In this document: piece after piece, positions 1-8,264 of the stretch
Layout of the letters: the number at the start of each line of letters is the position of its first letter
Numbering within the stretch: the first letter of the stretch is position 1
DNA from: Robiginitomaculum sp.
Lineage (GTDB): Bacteria; Pseudomonadota; Alphaproteobacteria; Caulobacterales; Maricaulaceae
NCBI GenBank assembly: GCA_021776515.1
Contig: JAJFFS010000011.1
Span: 1-64,000 of the forward strand
Length of the DNA stretch: 64,000 nt
Direction of reading: 5' to 3'
The notes under the pieces: model-generated
Databases searched by the model: none
The model's input: the letters and a program-made list of their open reading frames with translations, nothing else
Told to the model about the DNA's origin: nothing
Position numbers and translations under genes: made by a program

Positions 1-98
1 ACTGGCTCTGGACTTACAATAACGAAAGACCCAATATGGCTATCGGCGGTATCACGCCAAAACAGAAATCGGCCATGGACATGTCCATAGCCGCATAA
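1..98 (+). CDS. IS3-family transposase, C-terminal fragment
   Basis: Reading from base 3, the frame gives WLWTYNNERPNMAIGGITP and continues to a TAA at 96-98. The block YNNERPNMAIGG-TP is the usual extreme C-terminus of the DDE transposase (OrfB) of IS3-family elements, just after the catalytic core. Only about 31 codons are inside the window, so whether the element is intact cannot be judged. It reads toward the truncated membrane gene that follows. Confidence 0.75.
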   Translation, partial: WLWTYNNERPNMAIGGITPKQKSAMDMSIAA

Positions 99-140
99 CC
101 GTTCTACTTACGATGCCCTCTATAAAGGGGGGTATTACCG
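1..140 (+). mobile_element. Right end of an IS3-family insertion sequence
   Basis: The transposase C-terminus is followed by about 40 bases ending in a G-run and ATTACC (near 126-139), resembling the right ends of some IS3 elements. The exact terminus and target duplication cannot be set because the left end is outside the window. The neighbouring reading frame loses its family-typical N-terminus at this point, which fits insertion into a gene. Confidence 0.5.
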
Positions 141-159
141 ATGGTTCTCAGCAAACGGG

Positions 160-1311
160 ATGCAAATAATAAGGGGAAGGCAGGAAAACAAGAGCTCTGA
201 TGACTCATCAACAAATAGCTGTATCACCCTGGATGCGCTTCAATTGGAAAACACAAGTATTGCTGGAAATGTGTATATACGGCCTGCCCTTGGGAGATTT
301 GACCCTGATTTTAATGAGTATGATGAAGAAATAAGAGATAAAAAGCCTAAAATAACAGGTAATGTACGCTTCGGCCATGCTAAAATAGGTGGGCGTTGGG
401 AAGTACAAAATGTTAAGTTCGCTGGTATAGTTGATATGCGCAACTGTCACGTTTCCGTATTAACAGATCATATCAGTAATGGGGGTTGGCCTGAAGATAA
501 GGGTAAGCTTTTGCTTGATGGGTTTAAATACGATGCATTGAAAATCACTAAAGATAACAACGAAGGCGAATATAACAACGAAGACGAAAGTAGCGAAAAA
601 CCTAGAGGTATAAGGCATTTAAAAGGGGTAAAAGAAATTATAGCTGAAGACAAAGAAAAAAAAGCAGCAAAAAAACAAACCAGAAAAAACAAACACTATA
701 TTGAATGGATAGAACGCCAATATAAAAACCCTGATAAGCTTGAGGGTGAAGAATTTCGGCCGCAACCTTATCAGCAGTTAACTAAAGTTTTACGGGCACA
801 GGGCCATTCCGAAGAGGCAGACAAGGTGGCCATTCAAATGCGTAAAACACATCTCCAGAGTGGGAAAAATTATCTTCTGGGGCGCCTTTTTCAATGGGCT
901 TTATATCATACATGTGGATTTGGTTATTCAGGTGTCCGTGTGTTTTGGACATTTGTTGTCTGCTTTACAGTTGGTTCGGTAATGTATGCAATGTCTGCTC
1001 ATAATGGCTTTTTTGGCCCTGCTGATGATGTTACCGGGAGCAAACATGAGACTGTTGCGAATGTTAGTTATGTTCTTTTGTCCCCGGCAAAAGAAATATC
1101 ACGCGGGTGCCCGGGTCATGTAGCGCCATTATATACACTAGATGTTATTATACCGGTTATTGATTTGGGTCAGCGCAGGATGTGCATTTTTGATCCACAG
1201 GGGTATTGGGCACCTCTATGGCGAGCGTTACATATGCTTTTTGCCATTATTGGCGCTACCTTGTTTGCGATAACAATCATTACGCTGACGGGCTTTATGC
1301 GCAGGGAATAA
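160..1311 (+). pseudogene. 5'-truncated pentapeptide-like membrane protein
   Basis: About 383 codons from the first ATG, and the frame is open further left into the IS end. Residues ~20-130 contain TGNVRFGHAKIGGRWEVQN and LLLDGFKYDALKI, like the right-handed-helix repeats and LDGF-Y motif of a family of alphaproteobacterial membrane proteins. Residues ~200-235 have RPQPYQQLTKVLRAQGHSEEA, also typical. The C-terminal third carries two hydrophobic segments (~245-280 and ~355-378). Family members usually have a long repeat-rich N-terminal half, absent here because the frame meets the IS end. No ribosome binding site supports the ATG at 160. The base composition is AT-richer than its neighbours. 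Function unknown; most likely a remnant, possibly still expressed from the IS end. Confidence 0.55.
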
Positions 1312-1316
1312 ACAAC

Positions 1317-2333
1317 ATGACCGATCTCATCTCACTTGCCGCCAATGCTCCCAAGGCCGAATTGCATTTGCATATCGAAGGCTCGTTCGAGCCGGAGCTG
1401 ATGTTTGCCATCGCGCAGCGCAATGGTGTAAAGCTGCCCTTTGCCAGCGTAGAGGACATTCGCGCCGCCTATAATTTCTCTAATTTGCAGGAATTTCTGG
1501 ATATTTATTATCAGGGCATGAGCGTGCTGCTGTGTGAGCGTGATTTTTACGACCTGACATGGGCATACCTAAAGCGTGCTGCCGCCGACAATGTGATCCA
1601 CACCGAAATTTTCTTCGACCCACAGGGGCATACGGCGCGCGGTGTTGCCTTTGCCGATGCGATCGGCGGCATTGCCCGCGCGTTGGGCGATGCGCAAGAC
1701 AAGTTGGGCATGTCCTCAAAACTCATCATGTGTTTTTTACGCCATTTGAGCGAAGAAGACGCTTTGGCAACGCTAGAGGAAGCGCAGCCGTTTATGGCGC
1801 TTATTGATGGTGTGGGGCTGGATAGTTCCGAAATTGGCCATCCTCCATCCAAATTTGAACGCGTGTTTGCCAAAGCCCGGGAGCTGGGTTTGCATATAGT
1901 GGCCCATGCAGGCGAGGAAGGTCCGCCGGACTATATCTGGCAGGCGTTGGACATATTGAAAGTGGAACGAGTGGACCACGGCAACCGGGCATTGGAAGAC
2001 GGCAAGCTGGTCGCGCGACTGGCCGATGAGGGCATGTGCCTGACCGTTTGTCCGCTGTCCAATCTCAAGCTTTGTGTGGTCGATGACATGAAAGCGCACC
2101 CCATCAGGGCCATGCTGGATGCCGGGTTAAAGCCCTGCATCAACTCTGACGACCCGTCTTATTTTGGTGGCTATGTGAACGATAATTTCGCCGCACTGAT
2201 AGATGCTTTACCACTCACCCGCACGGATGTGGAACAATTATTACGCAACAGCTTTGAAGGTGCCTTTCTGGCGGCAGAGGAAAAAAACAAGGCCCTCCGC
2301 CGCCTGGAAGACTATCTGTTATCCGTGGGCTAG
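1317..2333 (+). CDS. add: Adenine/adenosine deaminase family protein
   Basis: Metal-dependent hydrolase of purine salvage. It removes the 6-amino group of adenine (to hypoxanthine) or adenosine (to inosine) in the cytoplasm. Visible motifs, numbered from the ATG at 1317: the metal-binding [10 protein letters not shown] near residue 14, HAGEEG near 195, VDHGNRA near 222 and the C-terminal [11 protein letters not shown] near 273. [11 protein letters not shown] and [11 protein letters not shown] are more like the fungal/bacterial adenine deaminase branch (AAH1-like) than classical adenosine deaminase, so adenine is the more likely substrate. Its 338 residues match the family. The frame is open upstream into the truncated membrane gene, but homology starts at [17 protein letters not shown], so the start at 1317 is chosen. 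Confidence 0.88.
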   Translation: MTDLISLAANAPKAELHLHIEGSFEPELMFAIAQRNGVKLPFASVEDIRAAYNFSNLQEFLDIYYQGMSVLLCERDFYDLTWAYLKRAAADNVIHTEIFFDPQGHTARGVAFADAIGGIARALGDAQDKLGMSSKLIMCFLRHLSEEDALATLEEAQPFMALIDGVGLDSSEIGHPPSKFERVFAKARELGLHIVAHAGEEGPPDYIWQALDILKVERVDHGNRALEDGKLVARLADEGMCLTVCPLSNLKLCVVDDMKAHPIRAMLDAGLKPCINSDDPSYFGGYVNDNFAALIDALPLTRTDVEQLLRNSFEGAFLAAEEKNKALRRLEDYLLSVG

Positions 2334-2348
2334 ACCCAGATTAAACAC

Positions 2349-2867
2349 CTAGTGACCGCGTCCACCGCGGCGACCACCATCATGTCCACGACCACCGCGT
2401 CTGCCACCACGGCTAAACCCGCGGCCGCCACGGCCAGAATGACCAAAGCTTTGTCGTCCGCCACGACGCCTGCTGTAACCGTTGTGTTTGCCCCGACCGG
2501 AATGGCCATAACGGCTACGACCACCATAGTTCCCATAGGAAGGGGAATAACCCCGCCGTGAACGGTAATGCTTTCTACCGCCGCTGTAATACCCGTCATC
2601 GGCAAGTGCCAGGCCAAGGGCGGCACCGGCAATGGCACCAATGATGGCCCCTTCTTCGCGGTTGTCATAACCGGCCGCTTCATGGCCGATCACGCCACCC
2701 GCCAGACCACCGATAATGGCACCGGCAACATCATCACCATGTCCGCGGTGGGAAGAGTGCCCGTAATGACGGCTGTTGTCATAACGGTGTCTGTCACCGG
2801 CAAATGCCGTGGAAACAAACATCAGACTGGCGCCAAAAGCTGCCGCCACTATTAAAAATTTACGCAT
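2349..2867 (-). CDS. Glycine-zipper envelope protein, Arg/Gly-rich tail
   Basis: 172 residues. An N-terminal signal peptide (about 1-23, ending AFA-GD) is followed by a His/Arg segment, then two glycine-zipper helices: DVAGAIIGGLAGGVIGHEA (~47-65) and GAIIGAIAGAALGLALADD (~74-92). This is the pattern of glycine-zipper 2TM outer-membrane proteins such as the SlyB/17-kDa antigen group. There is no lipobox cysteine. The C-terminal ~75 residues are almost entirely Arg, Gly, Ser, Tyr and His in short GRG/GGR repeats: highly basic, probably disordered, and possibly binding lipopolysaccharide, peptidoglycan or nucleic acid. A strong GGAGGA site sits before the ATG. Convergent with the deaminase, with 15 bp between them. 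Function is inferred only from architecture. Confidence 0.75.
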   Translation of the reverse strand: MRKFLIVAAAFGASLMFVSTAFAGDRHRYDNSRHYGHSSHRGHGDDVAGAIIGGLAGGVIGHEAAGYDNREEGAIIGAIAGAALGLALADDGYYSGGRKHYRSRRGYSPSYGNYGGRSRYGHSGRGKHNGYSRRRGGRQSFGHSGRGGRGFSRGGRRGGRGHDGGRRGGRGH

Positions 2868-2979
2868 ATTATCCTCCTTCCCTCGCGGAATTCAGATCCA
2901 GCTTGAGGTTAGCCTAGCGGATTACATACAAACGGTAAATATAAATTTCTTCACAGCTTTGTGAGCAATTATTGCGGAT

Positions 2980-3960
2980 TTATTTCATCACTGCCCGAAC
3001 GGTACTTTCCCCATAAACCAAAGATCCCAAGGCCATGCCAGAATGAAAATACTGCGCACGCCAATGGGGTCGCAAACGATCCAGCAGCAAGGCTTCGCCT
3101 GCACCAAGGGCATAAAAACTGACACGGCCATGTTTGGCCATGTCAAAATTGTCCAAATTTCTGAGAACCCGAACTCTTAAATTCAGGGCCAGCGCAGAAT
3201 AATCATGAGGGCTTTCACCCCGGCGAAAACGCTCTATTGCAGCTTCGGCAAAAGCAATTTCACTATATCGGGACACCCCTTCCTGCCACAGTTGAAACTC
3301 GGCATAACGGCCTTCGGCAATGCTGATACGGGCAAAGGCTGCGCGGCGGGCCTTTTGATAAACCAAAAGCCGCGATTGAAACGCGGCATCTTCGCCGGCG
3401 CGCAAGGCATGGCCAAGCGCGTGGGCCATATTCTGAAACCCTTTTGCCACATCCGTTTGTGCATAAGGAAAAGGGTAATTCAGCATCCACATGCCACTGT
3501 CATCACCGCCAGACAGATCAAGAGCGCTCACTTGTTTATAATAATCTGGCTTACTCATTTGAAGTTGGTGAAAATGCTCGTGCAGCAATGTGGAAACCCA
3601 GGCTGCATTATTGCCTTCGGTCACGTCTGGTATGCCAATAACCACGGTTGCAATACCATCAACGGCGGGGAATGTGGCTTTCAAATTAGGGGCAAACTCC
3701 CGTTTTCGAATCTTAACGGAACATCCGGTAACTGGCTCGGTTCCCAAGGCTTCAAAACCTTCTGCGGCGCTTGCCGGGCAAAAGAGAAAACTATGCTCAT
3801 CGCCGGTGAGCAATATGGGGTACGGGGTTTTGGCAAATCCGGGCCAGATAGTATCGCCTTGCGTTTTGGCAATGGTGCGCGCTTCGACGATAAGCGGCGC
3901 TATATTTGCCGGCAGACTGGGCTGCGAGGCTAACAAAAGAGCGGATACAAGAACAATCAT
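2980..3960 (-). CDS. Secreted HExxH-containing hypothetical protein
   Basis: 326 residues with a hydrophobic N-terminus (1-17) that looks like a short signal peptide. Residues 127-131 read HEHFH, an HExxH zincin motif inside a predicted helix (STLLHEHFHQLQ), preceded by a strand-like stretch ATVVIGIPDV, an arrangement seen in metallopeptidase-like folds. Two cysteines (61 and 80) could form a disulfide after export. A possible third ligand glutamate lies in SRYSEIAFAEAAIE (~230-245). I do not recognise the family. A zinc peptidase or a catalytically dead relative are both possible. No convincing ribosome binding site was found. It stands alone between the glycine-zipper gene and grpE. Confidence 0.65.
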   Translation of the reverse strand: MIVLVSALLLASQPSLPANIAPLIVEARTIAKTQGDTIWPGFAKTPYPILLTGDEHSFLFCPASAAEGFEALGTEPVTGCSVKIRKREFAPNLKATFPAVDGIATVVIGIPDVTEGNNAAWVSTLLHEHFHQLQMSKPDYYKQVSALDLSGGDDSGMWMLNYPFPYAQTDVAKGFQNMAHALGHALRAGEDAAFQSRLLVYQKARRAAFARISIAEGRYAEFQLWQEGVSRYSEIAFAEAAIERFRRGESPHDYSALALNLRVRVLRNLDNFDMAKHGRVSFYALGAGEALLLDRLRPHWRAQYFHSGMALGSLVYGESTVRAVMK

Positions 3961-4032
3961 CTGCAGAGCGTATCTGAAATTTGCAAAATGACACGTTAAA
4001 GCTTTGCAAACTCAGCAGGTTTTTTCCTAACC

Positions 4033-4668
4033 TTAGGCCGTGGTATCCACATTGCTGCCGGGTGTGGCATCACTTTCGCTGGCGGCTTCCTGTTCTGTGG
4101 GTACAGGGGCCTGACCGGATGAAACCGCTACCATGGCGGCACGCAAGGTACGCTCGCCCAGAAGGTATCCTGGCTGGATCACCTCAACCACTTCGCCAGC
4201 AGGCGCAGTAGAGGGAAGTTGAACCACAGCCTGATGGTGGTTGGGGTCAAATTTTTCGCCCTTGGGGTCAATCTTGCGTACCCCGTGGCGGTCCAGCGCC
4301 GCGTGCAAGTTCTTATCGGTTAGTTCAACCCCTGAAATCAGCCCGCCCAACGCTTCAGAGGCATGATCGCGGGCCTCTGCCGGTATTGCCGCCAGCGCGC
4401 GGGATAAATTATCGGCTACATCCAGAAGGTCGCGTGCCAGCCCGGTCACAGCATATTTACGCGCATCAGCAATTTCCCGTGCGGCGCGTTTGCGGGTGTT
4501 TTCCGCCTCGGCGGCCACACGAAACATTTGTTCCCTGACCTTGCCCAGCTCTTCGCGCAGATCAGGTTCCTGATCTTCCGCCCTGGCATCAAGGGTTTCT
4601 TCGTCTGCCTCCAGAGTTTCGGTCTCAGGCTGCTCGTTTTCTTGTTCACTCATCTCTTGTCTGCTCAC
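4033..4668 (-). CDS. grpE: Nucleotide exchange factor GrpE
   Basis: Cochaperone that opens the nucleotide cleft of DnaK so ADP can leave. 211 residues: an acidic Glu-rich N-terminus (1-35), a long dimerisation helix (~36-90, LREELGKVREQMFRVAAEAEN), then the small beta-domain with GVELTDKNLHAALDRHGV, PKGEKFDPNHHQAV and GYLLGERTLRAAMVAVS, all classic GrpE signatures. The GTG start at 4668 overlaps the hrcA stop by 4 bases (GTGA), implying translational coupling; an in-frame ATG at 4653 is an alternative. Its partners dnaK and dnaJ are about 42 kb away. The hrcA-grpE pair is a common alphaproteobacterial heat-shock operon. Confidence 0.96.
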   Translation of the reverse strand: MSRQEMSEQENEQPETETLEADEETLDARAEDQEPDLREELGKVREQMFRVAAEAENTRKRAAREIADARKYAVTGLARDLLDVADNLSRALAAIPAEARDHASEALGGLISGVELTDKNLHAALDRHGVRKIDPKGEKFDPNHHQAVVQLPSTAPAGEVVEVIQPGYLLGERTLRAAMVAVSSGQAPVPTEQEAASESDATPGSNVDTTA

Positions 4669-5738
4669 TTTCCTGTCAGGCGATCCAGTACATGCCCGAC
4701 GGCACGGGCAGTATAATCCACCATGGGGATCACCCGTGCATAATTAATCCGTGTCGGGCCAATAACACCAAGGGCGCCAATAACCCGTCTTTCACTATCC
4801 ATATAGGGTGCCACGATCACGCTTGAACCCGACAAACTGAATAAAGCGTTCTCTGAACCGATAAATATTTTCACCCCCGGTGCCTTGCGGGCTTGATCCA
4901 TCAGTTCCACCATCCCCTTTTTACGCTCAAGATCATCAAAGAGAAAGCGGATACGCTCAAGATCTGCAGCAGCCTCTACAGTATGTAATAGATTAGAGCG
5001 CCCGCGCACAATCAAGGCCCGCTCGCCGCTGTTTCCCCCGGCCCAATCAGCCATACCCTTGGTGATAAGACTTTCCGCCGCTTCGTCCAGAGCGCTGGTG
5101 TGGGTGGTGATCTCTTGCAGAACATCTGTTCGTGCTTCTTCCAGCGTTCGCCCTTTTAAGCGCGCGGAAAGATAATTCCCGGCCTCGGAAAGGGCCGCAG
5201 GTGTAGCGCCCGGCGGTTGGTCCATCAGGCGGTTTTCCACGCTGCCATCTTCAAACACCAGCACCGCCAGCGTTTGTTCAGGCGATATGGACACAAATTC
5301 CACATGCTTTAGCGAAGTTTCATGTACCGGGGCCAGCACCAGCCCCGCACCGCCTGCCAGCCCTGAAAGCATGGAGGATGCCTCTGTCAGTGCTTGATCC
5401 AGCGTGCCACCATGGGCGCGCACGCGGCTGTCTATATCGCGCTGCTCTGTTTTTGCCAGATCACCAATTTGCAATAACCCGTCGACAAACAAACGCAAAC
5501 CGATTTGAGTGGGCAGGCGACCGGCGCTGGCGTGGGGGGCGCTCAAGAGGCCCATGTTCGCCAGATCAGCCAGCGTGTTACGAATGGATGCGGACGACAG
5601 CCCGGTTTTGCCTTGTTGTGCCAAGGTGCGCGAGCCAACCGGTTCACCATCGCTAAGATAGGCCTCAACCAATTCACGAAAAATTTCGCGGCTGCGCTCA
5701 TCCAGAGTGCTTAATGGTGATAATGGCGTAATATTCAT
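4665..5738 (-). CDS. hrcA: Heat-inducible transcription repressor HrcA
   Basis: Represses chaperone operons by binding CIRCE elements; its activity depends on GroEL. 357 residues from the ATG at 5738: a winged-helix N-terminus (DERSREIFRELVEAYLSDG, then EPVGSRTLAQ and the recognition region SSASIRNTLADLANMGLL), a central GAF-like/dimerisation region, and a C-terminal IGPTRINYARVIPMVDYTA, the family signature. The frame is open for 38 more codons upstream, but homology begins at MNITPLSPLSTLDER. Operon with grpE (4-base overlap), divergent from rph. No CIRCE element was found in this window, so its targets (probably groESL) lie elsewhere. Confidence 0.95.
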   Translation of the reverse strand: MNITPLSPLSTLDERSREIFRELVEAYLSDGEPVGSRTLAQQGKTGLSSASIRNTLADLANMGLLSAPHASAGRLPTQIGLRLFVDGLLQIGDLAKTEQRDIDSRVRAHGGTLDQALTEASSMLSGLAGGAGLVLAPVHETSLKHVEFVSISPEQTLAVLVFEDGSVENRLMDQPPGATPAALSEAGNYLSARLKGRTLEEARTDVLQEITTHTSALDEAAESLITKGMADWAGGNSGERALIVRGRSNLLHTVEAAADLERIRFLFDDLERKKGMVELMDQARKAPGVKIFIGSENALFSLSGSSVIVAPYMDSERRVIGALGVIGPTRINYARVIPMVDYTARAVGHVLDRLTGK

Positions 5739-5746
5739 CAGGAGAG

Positions 5747-5774
5747 GAAATGTTGCCTGAAGGCTTTCGTCAAG
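5747..5774 (-). promoter_or_regulatory. Possible heat-shock (sigma-32-type) promoter of hrcA-grpE
   Basis: On the minus strand TCTCTCTTGAC places CTTG at 5774-5771. After an 18-base spacer comes CATTTC (5752-5747). The alphaproteobacterial heat-shock consensus is CTTG, 17-18 bases, CYTATNT: the -35 and spacing fit, the -10 only partly. Transcription would start almost at the hrcA ATG, giving a nearly leaderless message, which lowers confidence. Confidence 0.3.
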
Positions 5775-5850
5775 AGAGAAGCAAAAGAGGATTGCAGTAT
5801 TTGCCAACTTGGTTATGACACCTTCACAGAAAAAATAGCGGAGTTTCCCC

Positions 5851-6567
5851 ATGCGCCCATCAGGCCGCCAAGACGATCAATTGCGTACGTTCAGCCTTGA
5901 GACCGCCATCATGCCTTATGCCGAAGGTTCGTGCATGGCACGCTTTGGCAATACCCATGTTTTGTGTTCTGCCAGCATTAGCGATAAAGTGCCGCCCTGG
6001 ATGCGGGGCAGTAATAAAGGCTGGGTAACGGCGGAATACGGCATGTTGCCCCGGGCCACCCATACCCGTATGCGCCGCGAGGCAGCCAGCGGTAAACAAT
6101 CGGGCCGCACTCAGGAAATCCAGCGTCTGATTGGCCGCTCTTTGCGGGCGGTAACAGACTTAACGGCATTGGGCGAGCGCCAGATTGTGCTTGATTGCGA
6201 TGTGATCCAGGCCGATGGCGGCACACGTACCGCCTCTATTTGCGGCGCCTGGGTAGCATTAAAACTGGCCTGTCAGGGTTTGGTCAAGGAAGGCGTGTTA
6301 AAAACCGATCCGGTTTATGACATGGCCGCAGCGATTTCCTGCGGTATTGTGAATGGTGTGGCGGTGCTTGATCTGGAATATATTGAGGACAGCCAGGCGC
6401 AAACGGATGCAAACTTCGTGCTTTCAGGCTCTGGCGGCATTATTGAAATTCAGGCCACCGCCGAGGACCGCCCGCTGGAATTTGAAGGTTTTGATGCGCT
6501 TTTGGCTCATGCCCGCAAGGGCTGCGCCGAGATATTTGAGGCACAAAAGGTGGCTGTTGAGGTTTAA
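5851..6567 (+). CDS. rph: Ribonuclease PH
   Basis: Phosphorolytic 3'-5' exoribonuclease that trims tRNA 3' ends. 238 residues, the standard length. Opens with [20 protein letters not shown], then [52 protein letters not shown] (RNA and phosphate binding), [21 protein letters not shown], and a C-terminal [25 protein letters not shown] lies 6-9 bases before the ATG. Divergent from hrcA-grpE, a conserved alphaproteobacterial arrangement. Followed directly by a palindromic intergenic repeat. Confidence 0.97.
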   Translation: MRPSGRQDDQLRTFSLETAIMPYAEGSCMARFGNTHVLCSASISDKVPPWMRGSNKGWVTAEYGMLPRATHTRMRREAASGKQSGRTQEIQRLIGRSLRAVTDLTALGERQIVLDCDVIQADGGTRTASICGAWVALKLACQGLVKEGVLKTDPVYDMAAAISCGIVNGVAVLDLEYIEDSQAQTDANFVLSGSGGIIEIQATAEDRPLEFEGFDALLAHARKGCAEIFEAQKVAVEV

Positions 6568-6577
6568 AATTAAATCA

Positions 6578-6655
6578 GTGTCATCCCGGCCCGATCCGGG
6601 AGCCATCGTGCCGTTACGCTACACTATAGACCCCGGATCAAGTCCGGGGTGACAC
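6578..6655. repeat. REP-like palindromic intergenic repeat
   Basis: Two hairpin arms: GTGTCATCCCGG with a CGATCCGGGA partner, then CACTATAGACCCCGGATCAA with GTCCGGGGTGACAC. The outer GTGTCA/TGACAC pair makes the whole unit palindromic. The same core lies at 8358-8445 and inside the five 147-162-bp cassettes. It sits between rph and the convergent DUF6090-like gene and may act as a bidirectional terminator. Confidence 0.8.
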
Positions 6656-6662
6656 GGGGGCA

Positions 6663-7448
6663 TTATTGACTCATGAAAACGCCAGATTTTTTTAATTCAT
6701 TTTCGATCTGCGTCCGTAACTCTTGTGCGCCTGATAGGATGCTAATATCCACAATCCCTGTTGACGTTATCATTACAGACACTGCATAGATGAGATCCCC
6801 CCGCAGCTGATTATCCGTTATCAAATCATTGGCGATGGTAACAATATCAGCCCCGTTCTCTGGCGCCGGGCAGTTTGTGAGGATATGACGGTGTGCGCCT
6901 TCGACAGAATGACAGGACAGTAGATACATGTGCAGGTCAGGCGGAATAACCCGCCTTACGGTCATACGATAGGTGGGGATTATGGAACTGAGCTCAATTC
7001 CCCACGAGTTAGTATAGTATTGCGTTGTGAGATCGCGTAGCCCGGTATTTTTAATAAGCCCTAATTGCCCGGAACTCACCATTTCCGTATATGTTCCGTC
7101 TCGAAGGTGCATCGGCACGGAATTGCTGGCATGGTGAAACGCTCTGACGATTGTCCAGGCCTGTTCTTGGTTGATCGGCGGCGCATCCTTGCCTGCCAGC
7201 GCGATGCTTCCTAATTTTACCTGACGGATCCATAGCGATTTTCTTTCTTCAAGCATTTCGATGTCGTCAGAAACATCGTTGTGTAAGCGCAGAAGATAGC
7301 TGTGCGCACGCTGCTCATCATTGCGCGCTTCGTTCCACTTCTGCACTTGCAAACCAACAAACACGCCGACCACGACGATGAGAAAATCAAGAAAAATGGC
7401 GGTCCATTCCTGATTACGAAAATGCTTGATGACGCGGCGCAGGATCAT
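6663..7448 (-). CDS. DUF6090-like single-span membrane protein (copy 1)
   Basis: 261 residues. The N-terminus MILRRVIKHFRNQEWTAIF is basic and is followed by one transmembrane helix (LDFLIVVVGVFVGLQV, ~20-36) and the boundary motif QKWNE. By the positive-inside rule the C-terminal ~220 residues should lie in the periplasm. They are mostly helical with no catalytic motif I recognise. The first ~35 codons are nearly identical to the copy at 37482-38240, 30 kb away, whereas the remainder is unrelated at sight. Start: the ATG at 7448 lies about 5 bases after GGGGAA supplied by the upstream cassette. The DUF6090 name is from memory of the MILRR...LDFxIVVxGVFxGLQVxxWN pattern. Function unknown. Confidence 0.8.
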   Translation of the reverse strand: MILRRVIKHFRNQEWTAIFLDFLIVVVGVFVGLQVQKWNEARNDEQRAHSYLLRLHNDVSDDIEMLEERKSLWIRQVKLGSIALAGKDAPPINQEQAWTIVRAFHHASNSVPMHLRDGTYTEMVSSGQLGLIKNTGLRDLTTQYYTNSWGIELSSIIPTYRMTVRRVIPPDLHMYLLSCHSVEGAHRHILTNCPAPENGADIVTIANDLITDNQLRGDLIYAVSVMITSTGIVDISILSGAQELRTQIENELKKSGVFMSQ

Positions 7449-7610
7449 GAGTGTTCCCCTAATTCTTGTTCGTTCTCACAACGTGTCATCCCGGACGTGA
7501 TCCGGGATCCATTGTGCGGCTCACATTCACTATAGATCCCGGCACTATAGACCCCGGATGATTTCTGGCAAAATTTCCGGGGTGACACGCACAGAGTGCT
7601 GGCAGGCAGG
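7449..7610. repeat. MILRR-flanked cassette, copy A (162 bp)
   Basis: Bounded by direct repeats of CGGCGCAGGATCAT (7435-7448) and CGGCGGAGGATCAT (7611-7624) on the + strand, which on the minus strand read ATGATCCTGCGCCG, the start of a DUF6090-like gene. It matches the four 147-bp cassettes at 35603, 37325, 38241 and 39166, but has a 15-bp internal duplication around CACTATAGA. The minus strand holds an open frame from the left ATG (MILRRLPASTLCVSPRKF...) ending GEHS with a TGA that overlaps the ATG at 7448. The core is a REP-like palindrome. Confidence 0.8.
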
Positions 7611-7626
7611 CGGCGGAGGATCATGA

Positions 7627-7935
7627 TCAAAACCCCTGAAATAGAAAATCGAGAGCGGCAGTGATGTCATCGCGATGCTTGTCCTCAATATTGGTGACGA
7701 CCTTGCCCAGTCTGTAAGCAGGCAAGGCGGCAATATCGGTGGTCATCATCACATAGGTATCCTCCTGGATCAATAATGTTGGTTTGAGGCGCGGCAATAC
7801 CTCGTTTGCTGCCTTTGAAAGCGGGATCAGCGGTACAACCACCCGGCTTGCCAGATCATCTAGCAGGTCTGCCTGAACATCGATTACCAACGGTACGGTT
7901 TTGCTGGCAAAACGATAAACGTCAAAGCGTGCCAT
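7627..7935 (-). CDS. ccdB: CcdB-family toxin
   Basis: 102 residues, the usual size. It starts MARFDVYRFASKTVPLVIDV with the CcdB fold signature DVQADLLDDLASRVVVPLIP, then LIQEDTYVMMTTDIAALPA, and ends DFLFQGF. F-plasmid CcdB poisons DNA gyrase and ends in a similar aromatic-Gly tail. Chromosomal homologues may act likewise or be weakened; this cannot be told from sequence. Its ATG abuts the ccdA stop codon (TAAATG), so it is co-translated with the antitoxin. It lies between repeat elements, consistent with a mobile accessory locus. Confidence 0.85.
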   Translation of the reverse strand: MARFDVYRFASKTVPLVIDVQADLLDDLASRVVVPLIPLSKAANEVLPRLKPTLLIQEDTYVMMTTDIAALPAYRLGKVVTNIEDKHRDDITAALDFLFQGF

Positions 7936-8190
7936 TTATTCTTCTGCCGCCCAGTCGGGGTTCAACAAAACGCCGTCTTGTTCAATTCGTTGATTATGCG
8001 CCGCAAGCGCGGCAGAGTTTTGCTGCAACCATTGCTCGCCCAGCGCTTTTTGGACAGCTTGCAGGATACCGGATTCAGCCGCTTTGGAGGCGTTCAGATG
8101 CAATGCTTTTGCGGTTTCTATAATATCTTCGCGGATCGTCAGATTGATGCTACGGCGCTTGGAAGCGGCTTGATAATTTGTCTGGGACAT
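7936..8190 (-). CDS. ccdA: CcdA-family antitoxin
   Basis: 84 residues from the ATG at 8190. The N-terminus SKRRSINLTIREDIIETAKAL is a ribbon-helix-helix DNA-binding domain. The C-terminal QRIEQDGVLLNPDWAAEE is the tail that wraps and neutralises CcdB; a LxxxxW ending is typical of CcdA. An upstream in-frame start at 8250 is rejected because it is the TTG of the -35 box and the extra codons cover the operator. The complex with CcdB is expected to repress its own promoter through the palindrome at 8206-8223. Confidence 0.85.
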   Translation of the reverse strand: MSQTNYQAASKRRSINLTIREDIIETAKALHLNASKAAESGILQAVQKALGEQWLQQNSAALAAHNQRIEQDGVLLNPDWAAEE

Positions 8191-8205
8191 GACGAAATTC
8201 TCTGT

Positions 8206-8250
8206 AATGTATGCGCATACATTCTGCTCGTAACTTATACGCATTGTCAA
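8206..8250 (-). promoter_or_regulatory. ccdAB promoter with palindromic operator
   Basis: On the minus strand TTGACA (8250-8245) and CAGAAT (8226-8221) are 18 bases apart. A perfect 18-bp palindrome AATGTATGCGCATACATT (8206-8223) overlaps the -10 and the start region, where ribbon-helix-helix autorepression is expected. It lies 15 bp before the ccdA ATG. Confidence 0.65.
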
Positions 8251-8264
8251 TATCGGTGATAATA

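Noticed and set aside
1206-1316. Extended N-terminus of the deaminase from 1206
   Set aside because: It lies inside the previous gene in another frame; homology begins at the ATG at 1317.
5704-5721. GAGTGCTTAA near the hrcA start as half of a CIRCE element
   Set aside because: No matching TTAGCACTC half-site at 9 bases, and it lies within hrcA coding sequence.
7302-7535. + strand frames through cassettes (also at 37193, 38058, 39064)
   Set aside because: They read across the DUF6090-like 5' ends and palindromic repeats on the opposite strand; shared sequence comes from the repeat, not from a gene family.
8191-8250. Extended N-terminus of CcdA from 8250
   Set aside because: The start codon is the -35 TTGACA and the extra codons cover the operator palindrome.
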